From assembly GCF_016808095.1 (NCBI RefSeq), contig NC_068980.1, forward strand, positions 7,784,501 to 7,848,500: 64,000 nucleotides of DNA, read 5' to 3'. Source of the DNA: Vigna angularis. Taxonomy: Eukaryota; Streptophyta; Magnoliopsida; Fabales; Fabaceae. Each line of letters opens with the position of its first letter. Position 1 is the stretch's first letter. This document shows, in pieces, positions 49,082 to 62,682 of this stretch. The notes beneath the pieces are model-generated. The model was not told where the DNA came from. It saw only the letters and a list, made by a program, of their open reading frames with translations, and searched no databases. The translations under genes were made by a program, and so were the position numbers.

Positions 49082-49327
49082 TTACATATACAAATTAATC
49101 CATTCCAAGGCGTTCATGCAATGAGTCTCGGGCCCGTAAAACACATCATCATCATACCCATCAACTTCGAACACCATGAAGAATGGTGGGTCCATCGCTT
49201 CCATAGATTGTGATTCTGATTGTGACTGTGACGAGCTACAGCTATTACTCGGAACTCTATCACCACTCTCCAACAGCCTCTGAATCTCCTTCTCCGCCTC
49301 AGAAAGTTGATCTTTCAGCTTCAATAC
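49082..49327 (-). pseudogene. HD-Zip I transcription factor, last exon only
   Basis: On the minus strand, an acceptor (CTATTAG) precedes GTATTG at 49327, and the exon runs 81 codons to TAA at 49082. It encodes VLKLKDQLSEAEKEIQRLLE, the end of a leucine zipper, then a Ser/Gln-rich linker and an acidic tail ending ALEWINLYM, like ATHB7/ATHB12-type HD-Zip I proteins. The zipper heptads are intact here, but no homeodomain or upstream exon is found in the DNA to its right. Either the first exons are lost or they lie beyond an implausibly large intron; I favour a fragment. The family is likely, the subgroup less certain. Confidence 0.75.
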
Positions 49328-52073
49328 CTAATAGACATATTTCCTTCAAGTGCCTTTTTTTCGTATCGTGTACTGTGACTGGAGTGGGTTTCCTCTTTTT
49401 CATTTTTGTGCTTGTCAATTGAATTTGATCCATTTTACTTTTGTCATCAGTGAATTTGTTTCTCTTATCTTTGTGCTCTTAATTTGAAAAGCGGTGCTAG
49501 CAACACCTTTGACCGCGACCTGCGATGGCTGGTTGGATGGAGGTTGAGGCTGGTGCGCATGAGCGGAGGAGATGAGCGATTCTGGGGTTCCTCTGGTTCC
49601 CTTTGGATTCAAATGGAGGATGCAGAGACCCATTGGTCTGGTGGGAGAGGCGAAAAACCCTGATGGGTTTCGGATTAGTAGAATGCAGTTGATTGTTTTT
49701 GTCTTCTCTAGGATTTCAATTCCTCTTCTCCATTAATCAAATCCTTAATTCTCTTTCTCTAATGTAAAAATGTTCTGAACAAATCTCTAAATAAACAATT
49801 ACATTCGGTGTCACGTCACCCATTCAATTTAATGTATAATGTCACGCCATCAAAACATAAAATACAGTTCAACCAACTTAATGTATAAATATATATTAAA
49901 AAAACTCTCTTACCAATTAAACCAAAATTACATTCATTAAAAATGTTCATAAATATAATGTACCTAATAAAACAATAACTGTGCTCACGAATAGGTTAAA
50001 TAAAATAAATAATCATTACGGCAAATATCTTATAAAATATAACCTCTCTCTCTCCGCACGTTTATACTGTAGTTAAAACTATAGAAATAATTCAGTGATA
50101 GTTTAATTTATGTCTAATTTTATATTTTAGATTATGCGTAATCTATTATTTTATAATCTATTTGAAAAACATATACTAGGATTAAATAAAAAAAAATATT
50201 TTGTTAGCATGTTTATTTTATTGCAAATGTTTCAAAAAGTTAGTTTTTCAGTCATTTGATTTTGTTAACTTTTTTATTTGTATTTATTATGTTGTTAAGT
50301 TATTTTATTTTTTTATCTATTTATTTTATTTTAAACTAATTTCTCTAAAAGTGGAAATACATTTCTATCCTATTTTTTTTACTTTTAATTTTATCATTTT
50401 ATAATTTCTAATTAAATACTCATTCAATAAATTATTAAATAATATTTATATTTAAAGTATTAATTTATTTATTTTTAATTTTATCCTTTTATAAAATAAC
50501 TTTATTATTAAATAAAATTAAGATAAATAAATAAATACTTCTTTTAACGTGCCCTTAGATAAAGTTTGATCATTATTAAAAAAAATTATAACGTATTTTT
50601 AACATATTTATATTAAAATATAATTCATATTTAAAATATTAATTCTTTTTCTTTCTATATTATATTTTTCATTCTTAATTTTATCATTTTATAATTTCTA
50701 ATGACTTGATCATTTAACAAAACATTAAAGAATAATTTATAATTAAAATATTAATTACTTTTATAGTATTTTTTTCATTTTTAATTTTATCTTTTTATGA
50801 TTTCTAGTTAATTACTTAATCATCTAATAAAATTAAATTTAGAAAAATATTTTTTTCTTCTATTTTTAAAAATATTATTATTTAAAAAATAATATATATT
50901 TTTTAACAATACAAATGGTTTAACTAATTTTACTCTTAAATGAGTTTTATTTTTCTTTTAAACTGAACTACCATAAACGTGACAATATATTTGAACTCTA
51001 TAATTTGATATCTAATAAATTATTATTTTAGCTTATTAGTTTCTTAAATTTAATATTTTCAATCAATTTCTAAAATGTCAATTATGTAAGTTAGAATTCT
51101 TTTGTTAATCAATTTAATCCAGACATCATTATAAATTATTTAAAAAATTAGTTGATTTTTTAAGGAAATAAATAATTAGTTTTTTTTAATGTGTGTCTTT
51201 AAATAGAATTTAACTACCATTAAAAGTTTTTTGTTCATGTATTTTTAATATATTTATATTAATAATTCCTTTGTTTTCTATACATTTTTTCATTTTTTAT
51301 TTTATTCTTTATAATTTTTAATTATTTGATCATTTATTAATTATTAAATAAAAACTAATTGATGAGTGCATATTTATAACTTTATTTAACTTTTAATATT
51401 GGATTTTTAATTGGTTTTTTATAATATTTTAATTAGGACTTTTTATAATTGGGTTTTTTAACATGAGATAAAAAAAATATGTTAAAATTAACATTTTAGT
51501 TGCATAAATGCTCTTTGAATATTTTGATGTGTGTTAGTGCAGCTACAGCTAAGGTGAGCTCATTAAAGTGTGAAAATAAATTGATTAGAGTTTCATAACA
51601 CTTTAAATATAAATCCAATAATGACAAATAATCAAAGACGATAAGAAGTAAATTCAAACATAGCATGAAAATGTGTAGAAATTTGGTTAAGCAAAAAAGA
51701 AGGAACATGCAACAAAAATTGGATGTTGCGGTTTCTCTATTTTTTTCTACTAAGATGAGTTTGATAATTGATAAATGTTTATGATTAAAGATAATTTAGG
51801 GAAAATATGTTTTAAGATATTTTATTTGATATTTTTAAATAATTACTTTATTTAACTATATCAATAAATATTTAAAGATAATATTTACCAAATCTTTTTT
51901 AATCTAGCATATATTTTCTCAAATATTTTTAGATCTCCACAACAATCAAATATATTTTGAAGGTATTGGATTATTTAGAATATAATTCGAGAAGATTAAA
52001 ACAATAAAAAAGTCTAAAACAAAGCCCAATTCAATTTGTACATAAAGCGACTTAGGAAAACACATTAGGGAAG
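49328..52073. other. AT-rich sequence with dispersed degenerate repeats
   Basis: No genes. A block like TTTTTAATTTTATCATTTTA followed by TAATTTCTAATTA recurs near 50385, 50475, 50672, 50780 and 51290. The longer stretches at 50565-50730 and 51195-51350 are homologous, giving a period near 630 bp. Confidence 0.6.
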
Positions 52074-52877
52074 CAGGTGTTTCACCCTACACCTCCAAGG
52101 GTTTCACCCTACACCTCCAGATTCTAGAATTGCCCTATTAATGAGGTTTGGTGAATATTATCATAATAACTGTATTATTGATTATTATTATTACTCATTT
52201 ATGACTTTTATTATATATTAAACTTAACATTTATGTTGTGTTTATTATTTTGATTTGTGCTGAAAAATTAAAAAATTTAATGAAAAATGAAACTAATAAA
52301 ACATATGTTTAATGTTCATAAATGAAATATATATTATCAAAAATAATGTATTGGATCTCCATATCGGATACAATGTTTTTGATACTTTTTTTAATTATAT
52401 TATTTGTAAATGTTTATTATATTATTTTAAAATATTTTATTATATTATTTCTAAATGTTTAATTAGGTAATTTGTATGAATTAATTTAATTTATGTAAAA
52501 ATAAATTTATTTAAAAATGATATGAAAAATTTAAATATTTTTTAGGTAGTGTTAAGTATTATTAATTCATTAAAATAATTTAAAATAAGTATTAAATATT
52601 TACAAACAAAATTATTTAATTCATAATTAATTTAATTAATTCAAATATTTATTTATTTATAAAATCATAATATTTCATTAAAAAATAACTATGCATCTTA
52701 AAATTATAAAAACAATATATTTTAATGGAGATTGAAAATCCTGGGTCAAAGAATTTTGTCAAAAGATTATTATGCTTTTATTAAAATTTAATCATATCTT
52801 AATAGAGGACATTACAGGTATTTCAAAAAATTTTGGAGGTGTAGGATGTAACGTTTAGAGGTACAGGATGAAACACC
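52074..52877. mobile_element. Small inverted-repeat element, superfamily uncertain
   Basis: The left end CAGGTGTTTCACCCTACACC, with the CACCCTACACCTCC block repeated at about 52108, is inverted at the right end (GGAGGTGTAGGATG... and GGATGAAACACC). Flanks TTAGGGAAG and TTAGGAGAG match 7 of 9, weakly suggesting a 9-bp duplication. The interior is AT-rich with no coding sequence. Confidence 0.55.
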
Positions 52878-54419
52878 TTAGGAGAGTTTAGAAACCCTTT
52901 CGGGGTTCAAATTTCGTCCACCCTTTCTGCTCTCATGTTCTACACCTTCTTTTCTTCCATTTTCATGTTATTTCAACATTTCATAGATTGTTAAGCCTCT
53001 AGGGTTGATTGTGTTATAATTTCTTAACTAGATTATGAGGTTAGATGAATAAATTTGTTTGTTCTTTTGATTCTTGTTATGTTTATTTTTATCTATGTCT
53101 TTTGTTTCTTAATAAACTAAAAATAATTATTTTTACATTATAGCAATTCAGCATGGTGTTAAATCTACATAACATATCAATCATACGAGTCCAAGAGTTT
53201 TTAATTTTAATTGAGAATTTACTTTGATTAAAGTTAGAAACTTTCATATAGTTAAATGAGTTTTTGTCAATAATTGAGAATGTACTTTGGTTAAATTTAC
53301 TATGATTAATCTACAAAGTTCTTCTTTTAATTGATAATGTACTTTGGTTAAGGGTGGGAAGGCCAATAAATTAATTGAGAATTTACAATGATTAATTTGA
53401 AAATCAAAGATAATGATTAATTAAACAATAATATTTAGATAACCAATCATAATCCTATTTTGAAAAGGCACTAAAATCAACCTATTTTTTTATCATTGTT
53501 TTTTTTATCTTTTCAAATCTCTTTATAAATTTCTTTCTTTCTATCTTTTGTTACTTCGTTCTTTAATATTTTCTTTACTTTTATCTTCTTTATTATTTTT
53601 ACTAACATTTTTTTATAGTTTTTATAAGAACTAATTTGTTAATAATCAATTTTGTATTCGGTGTGAGATGACTTATGATTGAATTTAGCCTTTATATTTT
53701 GTTGGCAACTATCTTAACAATACTAAAGTTGTTATAGTTTAGTAGTATTAATTTCATCGCATCAACAACAACATTATCACTAATATTTAAAATGTTAATT
53801 ATTTTCCTATTTATTTTTTTCCTTTTTAATCTTATCTTTGATGATTTTTAATTATTTGGTCATTTAATAAAATTAAATTTAAAAAATATATTTACTTTTA
53901 TTTTTTTGAAATAATATTTTAAAAAATAATATATATTTATTAATAATAGAAATTGTTTACACTATTATATAAAAAAATTCATGTAATAATTTTATCTTAC
54001 AAAAGAGTGTCAACAGAAAAATTATATTTATAATTTTTACATTAAATTATTATATAAATATTTCTTGAATATTCTTCATATTTTTGTTATTTAAAAATTA
54101 AACTGATATTATTTAATAAAAAAATTAGTATGAATCACATAACTTCATTTAAAGTCCTAAATAATTATATTTGTAACTAAATAAATTAAAAAAATGTACT
54201 TAATAATGGAGATTTAAAATATATATTTATAATTAAAATATCTCACTTTTTAATATTATAAATTGTTTTATATTTATTAAATATTTTTTTATTATTTCTC
54301 ACTTCAAGTCATGAGAGCTTGTGACTTTCGTAAAATTAAAACAAAAAGTAAAAATAAAAAACAAATTGTCTTAAAATATATGTATATTGTTATTAGATGG
54401 CTATAGTAATATATTATAT
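52878..54419. other. AT-rich sequence, no supported gene
   Basis: A TTGAGAATTTACTTTGATTAA-like unit recurs three or four times between about 53207 and 53400, and another copy of the dispersed 65-bp block lies near 53822. No gene seen. Confidence 0.5.
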
Positions 54420-55830
54420 TTATATTGATTAGGCGAGTCTAACATTATATTAATTAGACGAGTATTGCAATGCACATTAAACAAATATGCATATACACTA
54501 ATTGATGACTCTAACCATACACTAATTAAATAAATATAGAATATACACTAGTTAAACATGTTTATACACTGGTTAGACAAGTTTAATAGGATACATTAGA
54601 CAAGTATGTCCATACACAAATTAGAGAATTTATTAATACACATTAGACGAGTTTGTCCACTCACTGATTAAACGAGTTTGTCCACTCACTGATTAAACGA
54701 GTTTGTTCACTCACTAATTAGACGAGTTTGTCCACTCACTAATTAGACAAGTTTGTTCACTCACTAATTAGACGCGTTTGTCCACTCACTAATTAAACGA
54801 GTTTTACAATACACATGACATGAGTTTGAATATACACTTGTAGACAAGATGAGTCTAGCATTACATGTCATATGAATGTGTCCATATATTGATTATACAA
54901 GTCCAACCATACAAATTAGATAAGTTTTTCCAAGTATTGATTAGATGAGTTTATCAATAGTCACTAAATGAGTCTTTTCATACATTGATTTATAAAATAT
55001 AGAAAAAAAATTACACAAGCCTAACAATACACATTAGAGTAGACTTTCCATACACTAAATAAATGAATATAGAAAAAATATTAGACAAACCATTTCATAC
55101 ATTAATTAAACGAGTATAACAAAAATTATTAGACAAGTCAACAATAATTAATTAGATGAGTAAAACAAAAAATATTAGACAAGTGTATCGATGTATTGAT
55201 TATACAAGTCTAACAGTACACATTAGGTGAGTCATTTATATATTGATTAGACGACTTTTGCAATGTATGTTAGACAAGTCTTTCCACACATAAATTAAAT
55301 GAGATTATTAAGACACATTAGACAAGTTTTTTCATTCACTAATTATATGAATCCTGTTATATGAATTAGACAAGTCTATTCATACCCTGATTAGATGAGT
55401 ACAATGAAAAATATTAGACAAGTCTAATAATATACATTAGACGAGTCTATTCATACAATTATTATATGAGTATAACAAACAATATTAGATGAGTTATTCT
55501 ATATCGATTAGATGAGTTTAAGAATACATTAACAAACATACCTATACATTCATCACACAGAGTTAGCAATACAAATTTGTTCATGCACATATTAAATAAG
55601 TTTATTAATATACATTAGATGATTCTATCTATTCTCTAACTAAATTAGTCTTGTAATATTCATTTTACAAGTTTGTGGATATACTCATTAGATGAGTCTA
55701 ACAATATACATTAGACTATTGTGTCTATATATCGATTAGATGAGTTTAACAACATGTATCAATCAAGTTTGTTAATGTACTAATTAGACGAATCAAACAA
55801 TACACATTAAACAAGTCTCTTCCTATATTT
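54420..55830. repeat. Decayed minisatellite (about 1.4 kb)
   Basis: The array is built on ATTAGACGAGTTTGTCCA/TACACTAATTAGACAAGT variants. In the core at about 54656-54800 a 25-bp unit (CACTCACTAATTAGACGAG + TTTGTC) is repeated six times with few changes. Outside it the units become irregular but remain recognisable to about 55830. No coding capacity. Confidence 0.88.
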
Positions 55831-58800
55831 ATTTGTATTTTTTTAGTGAGTTTACTCTATATATTTTTATATAATCTAGTTTATATTTTCTGTACATGCT
55901 TTATTCTTTATGCATTGTACTTATACAAAACCTACTATTATACTCTTAGAAACATATTAATTTTCTAAATTTATAAATCATTTTTACTTTAATTTATTCA
56001 AAACTTAATTATAACTTTAAAATATTTATTATTTCTTTCTTCATTCTTTAAATCTTTTTAATAGTTAAAACTAATTTTTTAATAAAGTGATCAACAAAGA
56101 ATTATGTTTTTGAGTTTTAAAAGAGCACGTCATTATGGAAAAGACGTTTCATTAAAATAAAATTTTAGTTTTCTTCTAATACGATTTGTGTCGTTAATTA
56201 TATTCTCAAATATTATTTTACCTATAAATCATAAAATTAGATCCTAATCAAATCACGTTGTTTTTTTTTTCTTTTTGATAAGGATATCTGCTTGTTACAT
56301 CCTTTATTTTATTATTATTTTAATCTCATTTGTTCACACCTGATTCAAACATAGGAAAAAAAAGTTCAAATATTATCCAATATAATGGACGTGGTTCAGT
56401 TTAGATCACAAGCCGTTATAATTGATTTTTTTAATATTGTACAATAATTGCGATGCTACTCTGTCACAGAAGCCTTATGTGTTATATCCTATATTATCCT
56501 CTCTTATAATTATAATTATATTATTTTTATTTTTAGGTTTTTTTTATATACAATCAAATAATTAATTATATTATTTATATATGTTGCATTAAAGTTGTGT
56601 TGTAATAAAAAAAATTAATTATAGAAATTAAAATATTATAAATACCTATAATTTAATATATTAACAATTTATTTATTTTGCTTAATTATTATAAGAAAAT
56701 CATAACAATAAAATTTAGAAATCAAAAAATTTGTTAATTGATTAGATTAGACACCATTTTATAAATTAAAAATTATTAATATATAAATTAGATTTTATTA
56801 TTAATAAAAATTATAATTTATTTTTGAATTAAGTCTTTAACATTATATATATAATTTGAATCGAAGTCAATATTTTGGTTCATAAACATGGTATTGAGGG
56901 TAAAGTCCAATGTGAATTATTAGTCGAGAATCGTAACATAGTATTGATGAACAGAAAAAGAAATACGTGTAAAAGTTAAGGAGCGAGGAAATAGTAAATG
57001 AAAACGTGGGGCCAATGTGTTGGGTCTACAGTTTGAGTCAATCAATATAAACCATCAACTCTGATAATAGTGTTGAGTCTAACAAAAAAAGAGGTTTATC
57101 GTTAGAATAATAATGAAGTTTATATGTCCAAATACAGCTAACCATGTGACCATGGACCATGTCTGCCACATCCTGAATGGAAAAGAGATTTATGTTTTCA
57201 CGTCTTTCCCTCGTCGCATCGTTCGAGGGAAGAAAAGGAATCAACAAAAAATAATAAGGTTGTTTAAAATATGAAAATTATTAGTTCAAAGTTTTTTTTT
57301 TTATTTCTTCTCCATTTTGGTGAGTCCACCGAAACAAAAATTTAAGGGAAAATTCAATACTAATAAAATATAACTTCAGCCAATTTAAAGAATTAACATC
57401 ATTTTTTATTTTAAACTTTAAGATAATAATTTTATTAATTTTTCTATTTATACTGTGTCCAACTTTCTAATTTATTTAATATAGTGGAGATCTTACATTG
57501 ATTTATTGACTTACTAAAATATTCACATAGAGAAAATGACTTATTTTCACATAGAGAAAGTGACTTATTAAGGTATTCACATAGAAAGAAAAAATGAGAT
57601 GCTAATTTTGAAAGAATCTAAAAATTTAGTATTTTAGGATTGACACTAATTGTAAAATGATAAAACTCTCATTATTTTATTATTACACTATTAATTATAA
57701 ATAAAATGTTTTATATCATTCTCACATCAGTGTCACGATTATGTAACATAATATTAACTTAATACGTGATTAATTTTTATTGATATAAAAATTAAGAAAT
57801 AGAAAAATCACAAACGAACTAATGATATATTTTTAACATTGTTAATACATAGAGAAAATACTGACAAAAAAATCTTATTATATCAAACTTTTAAAAATAT
57901 AAATCAAATTAAGACGCGTAAAAAAATAAGTTCAATTAAATTTTTTTTAACAAAAATAAAAACAAAAACATAATTTAACATTTTTTTTTATCTGTGGAAC
58001 ACGGAAAACACAATGAATAATTATTTTATTTCAAATAATGTTTACGTTAAAGTAATTATAACTCTATATAACAATATGTAAATTTCAGCTTTAAGAATAT
58101 TATTTTTATTTTTTCATAAAGATTTAAAAGATTCAAATCAAATACTACCTTGAGTTTACCTTGAGAAAAGATGTTTCTGACAATTTTGAAAGGAAAGTTT
58201 AAAAAAAAATTACTTATCCTTTGAAATAATTCTTATTAAACATCCACTTTATTTAATTTATATGATTGGATTCATTTTTAAATAAAATTAATATAAGTAC
58301 GAGATTATATATGTAGTACAAAATTATTTCCTTACATCTCATATTTTTCGTTTCCCATGCTTGTATATTCACATGGCTGACGAAAGTGTTATTTGTTGGT
58401 AGTACATACCATTAATATTAATATTTAACTAACTTAGACATGACAGGTATTAGGTATTATTTCTTATCAACTTTATTAAATATTATATATTTTACTTAAA
58501 TTATGTGAATAATATTTCTCTTATAAACGAAAGTTAGTTCAGTAAAATGATTTGTAGTAAAAAATAATTAAAATATACAATATTTTAATTATTTTTAAAA
58601 ATATAATGTCAATGATTAAAGTTAGTGAGTTTTGTACAAATAATATAAAGTACTATCCATGACATCATAAACTTTATGAATCAGCATGACATATGCTCCA
58701 CTCATTTTGAAAAAACTAAACATGACTTTGAACGAAGAAGAAGTAGAAAACACAATAAATATAACTAAGTTTGTGTTCGTGGATGACGAGTTTCTACATT

Positions 58801-59548
58801 ATCTTATGAAGTTTTAAATGCAATTAATTTGTAAAAAGATAAACAAAGTAGTATTAAAGGTGATGAGTATAATCAATAATAATAAAAAGTTAATGATAAT
58901 ATAATTAATATAAAATATTTTATAAATATAAAATAGTTTATTTCACAAACTTTTATTTTATAAGTTACAATTTATTTTCAATTTGTAACTTATTTGATTT
59001 ATTATTATTATTATTATTGATATATATTTTATTTCTATTTCAATTTTATAAAAGTAAATAGTTATTATAATATTTTCTTATTTTTTGAATTTTTTATATA
59101 GTTTAAATTAAAAAAAATATTAATATTATAATGTGAACTAAATAATATTTTATTACAATATATTATCTGAAAAATACATAATATAATAAAGAGAAAATTT
59201 TTGATATAAATATTTTTTCAAATTGAATTTATTAAAGTTGTATTTATTATTTTATATAAATCAAAGAGAAGAGAGTGTGAATTTATTAATTTATAATATT
59301 AAATTATATTAAATTCAAACTTTAAAAGTGTTGAAGTTGCAAACCTCCAATGTTGCACGTGTAATTGGTTTCCAGAAACATAGAGACACCAAACTTCTTG
59401 TTACTTTCCTAGAATGTAGTTAAAAGGTGAGGCCTTACATATGAATAGACATGAGAAGTATCATCTCATGCTTCTAACAAAATTATTACTAGATATCATG
59501 CACCTCTCTTTTTTCTCATGCTTCTAACAAAATTACAAATATCATCTC
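55831..59548. other. AT-rich sequence, no supported gene
   Basis: About 3.7 kb. A less AT-rich stretch at 57000-57240 has no recognisable protein. Nothing else could be supported. Confidence 0.55.
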
Positions 59549-59670
59549 CGTAAGACCCATGAAAAATATTTATCTTAATAGTAACAATTTTATTACTAGA
59601 TTTATCTGTGAATGGAAAATATAATAAGTTTATGTAAAAAATAAAATGTGAAAAACTAAATAAGAAATTT

Positions 59671-59760
59671 TGGTAACTTAATTGGTAAAAAATTGTGGTG
59701 ATTTCAAAAACATGGGTTCAAATTCTCTTCTACCTTTTTCTAAAAAAAATATTAAAAAAA
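59671..59760 (+). mobile_element. tRNA-derived SINE remnant
   Basis: TAACTTAATTGG (about 59675) and GGGTTCAAATTC (59714) match the A and B boxes of a tRNA promoter with transitions only at typical decay sites, about 40 bases apart. The unit ends in an A-rich tail and is flanked by AAATTT (59665-59670, 59761-59766). The sister LTR at 60174 lacks this segment at the equivalent place, as expected for an insertion. It is not a functional tRNA gene. Confidence 0.55.
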
Positions 59761-59910
59761 AAATTTAAAATATTGATAGTGGATAAAGCACTCAGATTTT
59801 AAGGCATTATTGAGGGATCCAATATGTAGGTGATTAAAATATTAATATAATAAATAATATTAAAATAATAAATAATATTAAAAAAATTGTTGAATAGTAA
59901 AATTTTTGGA

Positions 59911-59920
59911 CTATAAATAG
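59911..59920 (+). promoter_or_regulatory. TATA box of the outer LTR
   Basis: CTATAAATAG, followed about 170 bp later by the conserved donor-like motif. The same box with the same GAATAGTAAAATTTTT lead-in occurs in the nested LTR at 60503. Confidence 0.7.
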
Positions 59921-60173
59921 CCATGAGAGGGGAGACTATTCTGCACAAAGAGAGGAAGAATCAAGTGAGAAATCTTGAGAAATAGAGAAGAAAGAGTTAG
60001 GAAGAAATTTTTAGTTGCAAGAAGAGTAGAGGTTCTGGAGGGTTTTCGGGGAAACAAATTCTGGGCAAGAGATTGAGTCTGGAACAGAGGTAGGGGAGCT
60101 AACCTTTCTAAGCTTTTATATTATGATTTAGTATTGTTTTATTACTATTCATGTCTTGAAATTCTGTGTGAAT

Positions 60174-60213
60174 CGTAAGACCCTTGAAAATATTTGTAAT
60201 TCAGATACTAGAT

Positions 60214-60250
<37 letters not shown>

Positions 60251-62682
60251 ATTTTAATAAATAGTATCAATTTTTTTAGTAATAATTTTAAAGGTAGAAA
60301 ATATAATTAATAATAAAACTTATGGTATAAAAAAAAAGTAAAAAGTGAATAGTAAAAAGTGAAAAAAAAAATTAATTTGTGGAAGGTATAAGTATTCCAC
60401 GTTGTCTTGAGTCATAAGAGATCAGAATTCATCAAATTGTGAATAAAAAATTATTTTTGTAATAGTAAAATGAATAGTAAAAATGAATAGTAAAATTTTT
60501 TGCTATAAATAGCCAAGGGGGGAAGGCTGAAAATTTACACCAAAAACTTAGAAAACTTTTGAGAGAAGAGAGTTGGAAGAATTTCTAGTTGCAAAGGGGA
60601 CATTCTGGAAGTTTTCGGGGAACGAGGAGATTAAGTCTGTAATAGAGGTAAGGGAAGCTACTCTTGAATCTTGAGTATACAATACTTCGCTTTTGTCTAA
60701 TCCTAAATCTTGAATATGGAGTATTTTGTTTCTAGATGATCTTGAATTTTGAATGAGAACATGCTTCTGTGATGAGACCCAAGTTTGATGGTTGTAAAAT
60801 ATGATATTGATTCTGTTATGCTAATTGTACGTTATTATTACTTAGAACATTTAGTTATTTCTTTTGCAATTTTGAAAGGATGAGAAGTTGTTTAACCGGC
60901 TCTACCAGATTCAACTTCTTGTTTCCCCAGACCTTTTATTGTTTCTTATCTCTTTATATTGTAATTTTGGAAGGATGAAAAGTTGTCTAACCGGCTCTGC
61001 CAGATTCAACTTCTTATTTCCCCTGAATTTTTATATTAAGATTATTTTGATGGTAGGGGAGCTAATCCTTTCTTACATATGATATTTATACATATTATGA
61101 TCATGAATATGAGTTATGAACATGTTAAAATTTTGGTAATGGTAGTTATCTATTCACTTGTGTAAATTTAGTTTTCATGATTATAATTTTTCTTATTTTC
61201 GAGTTACTGTGGTAAAACATTCCTTTTAATTGTTTTTACGATTTAGCTAAAATTTTAAAATATGAATCCTAAGACCTATTTCTTCACTTTGACCATTTAG
61301 ATCATTAATTAAGAGTCTGTACTTGGAGAAATAAGTTCTGCATGTTTGAGTAAATTAATTACCCATGTTATTGTGTTACTGAGTCCTCTCAGTAAAATAT
61401 AGATTCTGTTCTATTTGACCATTAGATCAACCTGAAAATTTGATATATGATTCCTAAGATATATTACTATAATTTGACCGTTCGGATTTGTAATTAGAAG
61501 TCTATGTGTTGAGAAATAAATTTCGAAATTTTGAAAAGTATGATGAACATTTTGTTCTTAAGTTATCATGGTAAAAACTTCATATATATTTCATTTACTG
61601 TTACATTGAGCCCAAACTTTAATATGTAGTTCCTAAGACATGTTGATGTATTTTGGCTGATCTATGACCTTTGAATGGTGAAAATATGTTGAGTTATACT
61701 CGTTATGAAAAAAAAATGAGTTTATAATATGAAGTATGATATCTGGCAATATGTTTACTTTATTTTGGGTATTGACACCAAAACGGGTTATTATCAATTT
61801 ATGATTAAAGAATGAACATGATTGAGTTAGGTGGATAAGAGGGTATGATTTGTTGATTTTATGAAATGTTGGAGTGGATATAAGAAATCATTACTTATGA
61901 AATGATGTTTACTACTGGGAGTAATATGTTCGGTTTATACCATGAGAGCTTGATATGAGCAAAGTAACACCCGAGATTTATGAAAGCAGGCAGAAAGTGG
62001 TCTGACCATAAGGCTTTGACATAAACATATGATTCGTAAGTTTTATAGAAGCAGGCAGAGAGAGGTCTGACCATAAGGCTTCAGAAAGTAAGACATAGTA
62101 TACAAGTAAGGCCTAAGAAAGTAAGACATAGTATACAGGTAAGGCTTAAGGAAGCAGGCAGAGAGCGGTCTGACCATAAGGCTTCGTGAGTAAGCATGGT
62201 ATACTTGTAAGGTTTATGAAAATGAGAAAGATGATGAATTAATGACATTGGGATAATGGTATTTATAAATTGCAGAAATACATGATTAAAACATTTATAT
62301 TATAAGTAAGTTTAATGATTGTATGATATGGTTGGCTTACCCTTATTTGTTTGTGCTATGATCATATAACTCATGTTATATGTGAGCAGATAATGTTGCA
62401 GATGCGGTTGAAAAAGCTTAGAGATGATGAGAGAGATGCGGGGAAAAACTTTCAGGGATTTTTGTAAAAAGAATAAATTTGCATTAGAAAAATATGTTGT
62501 GTAAGACTTATAAGTTTAATTTCGAATTTATGTTAAGTGGTGAAGACTATATTGTTTAAAGTTTATAAGTTTGGAATTGTACTTTGGAAGAATTGAAATA
62601 AAGTTTGATTGTTTATATCAGATATCAAATTATTTTAGTCTTTACTACGAGTAATACCCTTTAAATTATTTGGGGTGTTACA
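60174..62682 (+). mobile_element. Solo gypsy-type LTR nested in a related LTR (2,509 bp)
   Basis: Starts CGTAAGACCC and ends GGGGTGTTACA with a perfect 5-bp duplication TGAAT (60169-60173 and 62683-62687). Contents in order: (AT)n at 60219-60248, TATA box 60503, donor-like GAGGTAAGGGAAGCTA (60645-60660), a 95-bp tandem duplication (about 60872-61040), three spaced copies of a CCTAAGAC...TTTGACC block (about 61265, 61449, 61630), three copies of an AGCAGGCAG...GACCATAAGGCTT repeat (61985, 62050, 62153), and an acceptor-like GTGAGCAG at 62383-62390. No coding region remains, so it is a solo LTR. Confidence 0.85.
60503..60512 (+). promoter_or_regulatory. TATA box of the nested LTR
   Basis: CTATAAATAG about 135 bp before the donor-like motif at 60645, matching the layout of the outer LTR. 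Confidence 0.7.

Noticed and set aside
54650..54810. Regular 25-bp repeats suggestive of a CRISPR array
   Set aside because: The units are contiguous with no unique spacers, and the sequence is plant nuclear DNA; it is a minisatellite.
57038..57247. 69-codon minus-strand open frame in a less AT-rich stretch
   Set aside because: No motif or family resemblance and no splice or promoter context.
59671..59760. Possible functional tRNA gene
   Set aside because: A and B boxes are present, but no acceptor stem or cloverleaf could be formed; a SINE remnant fits better.
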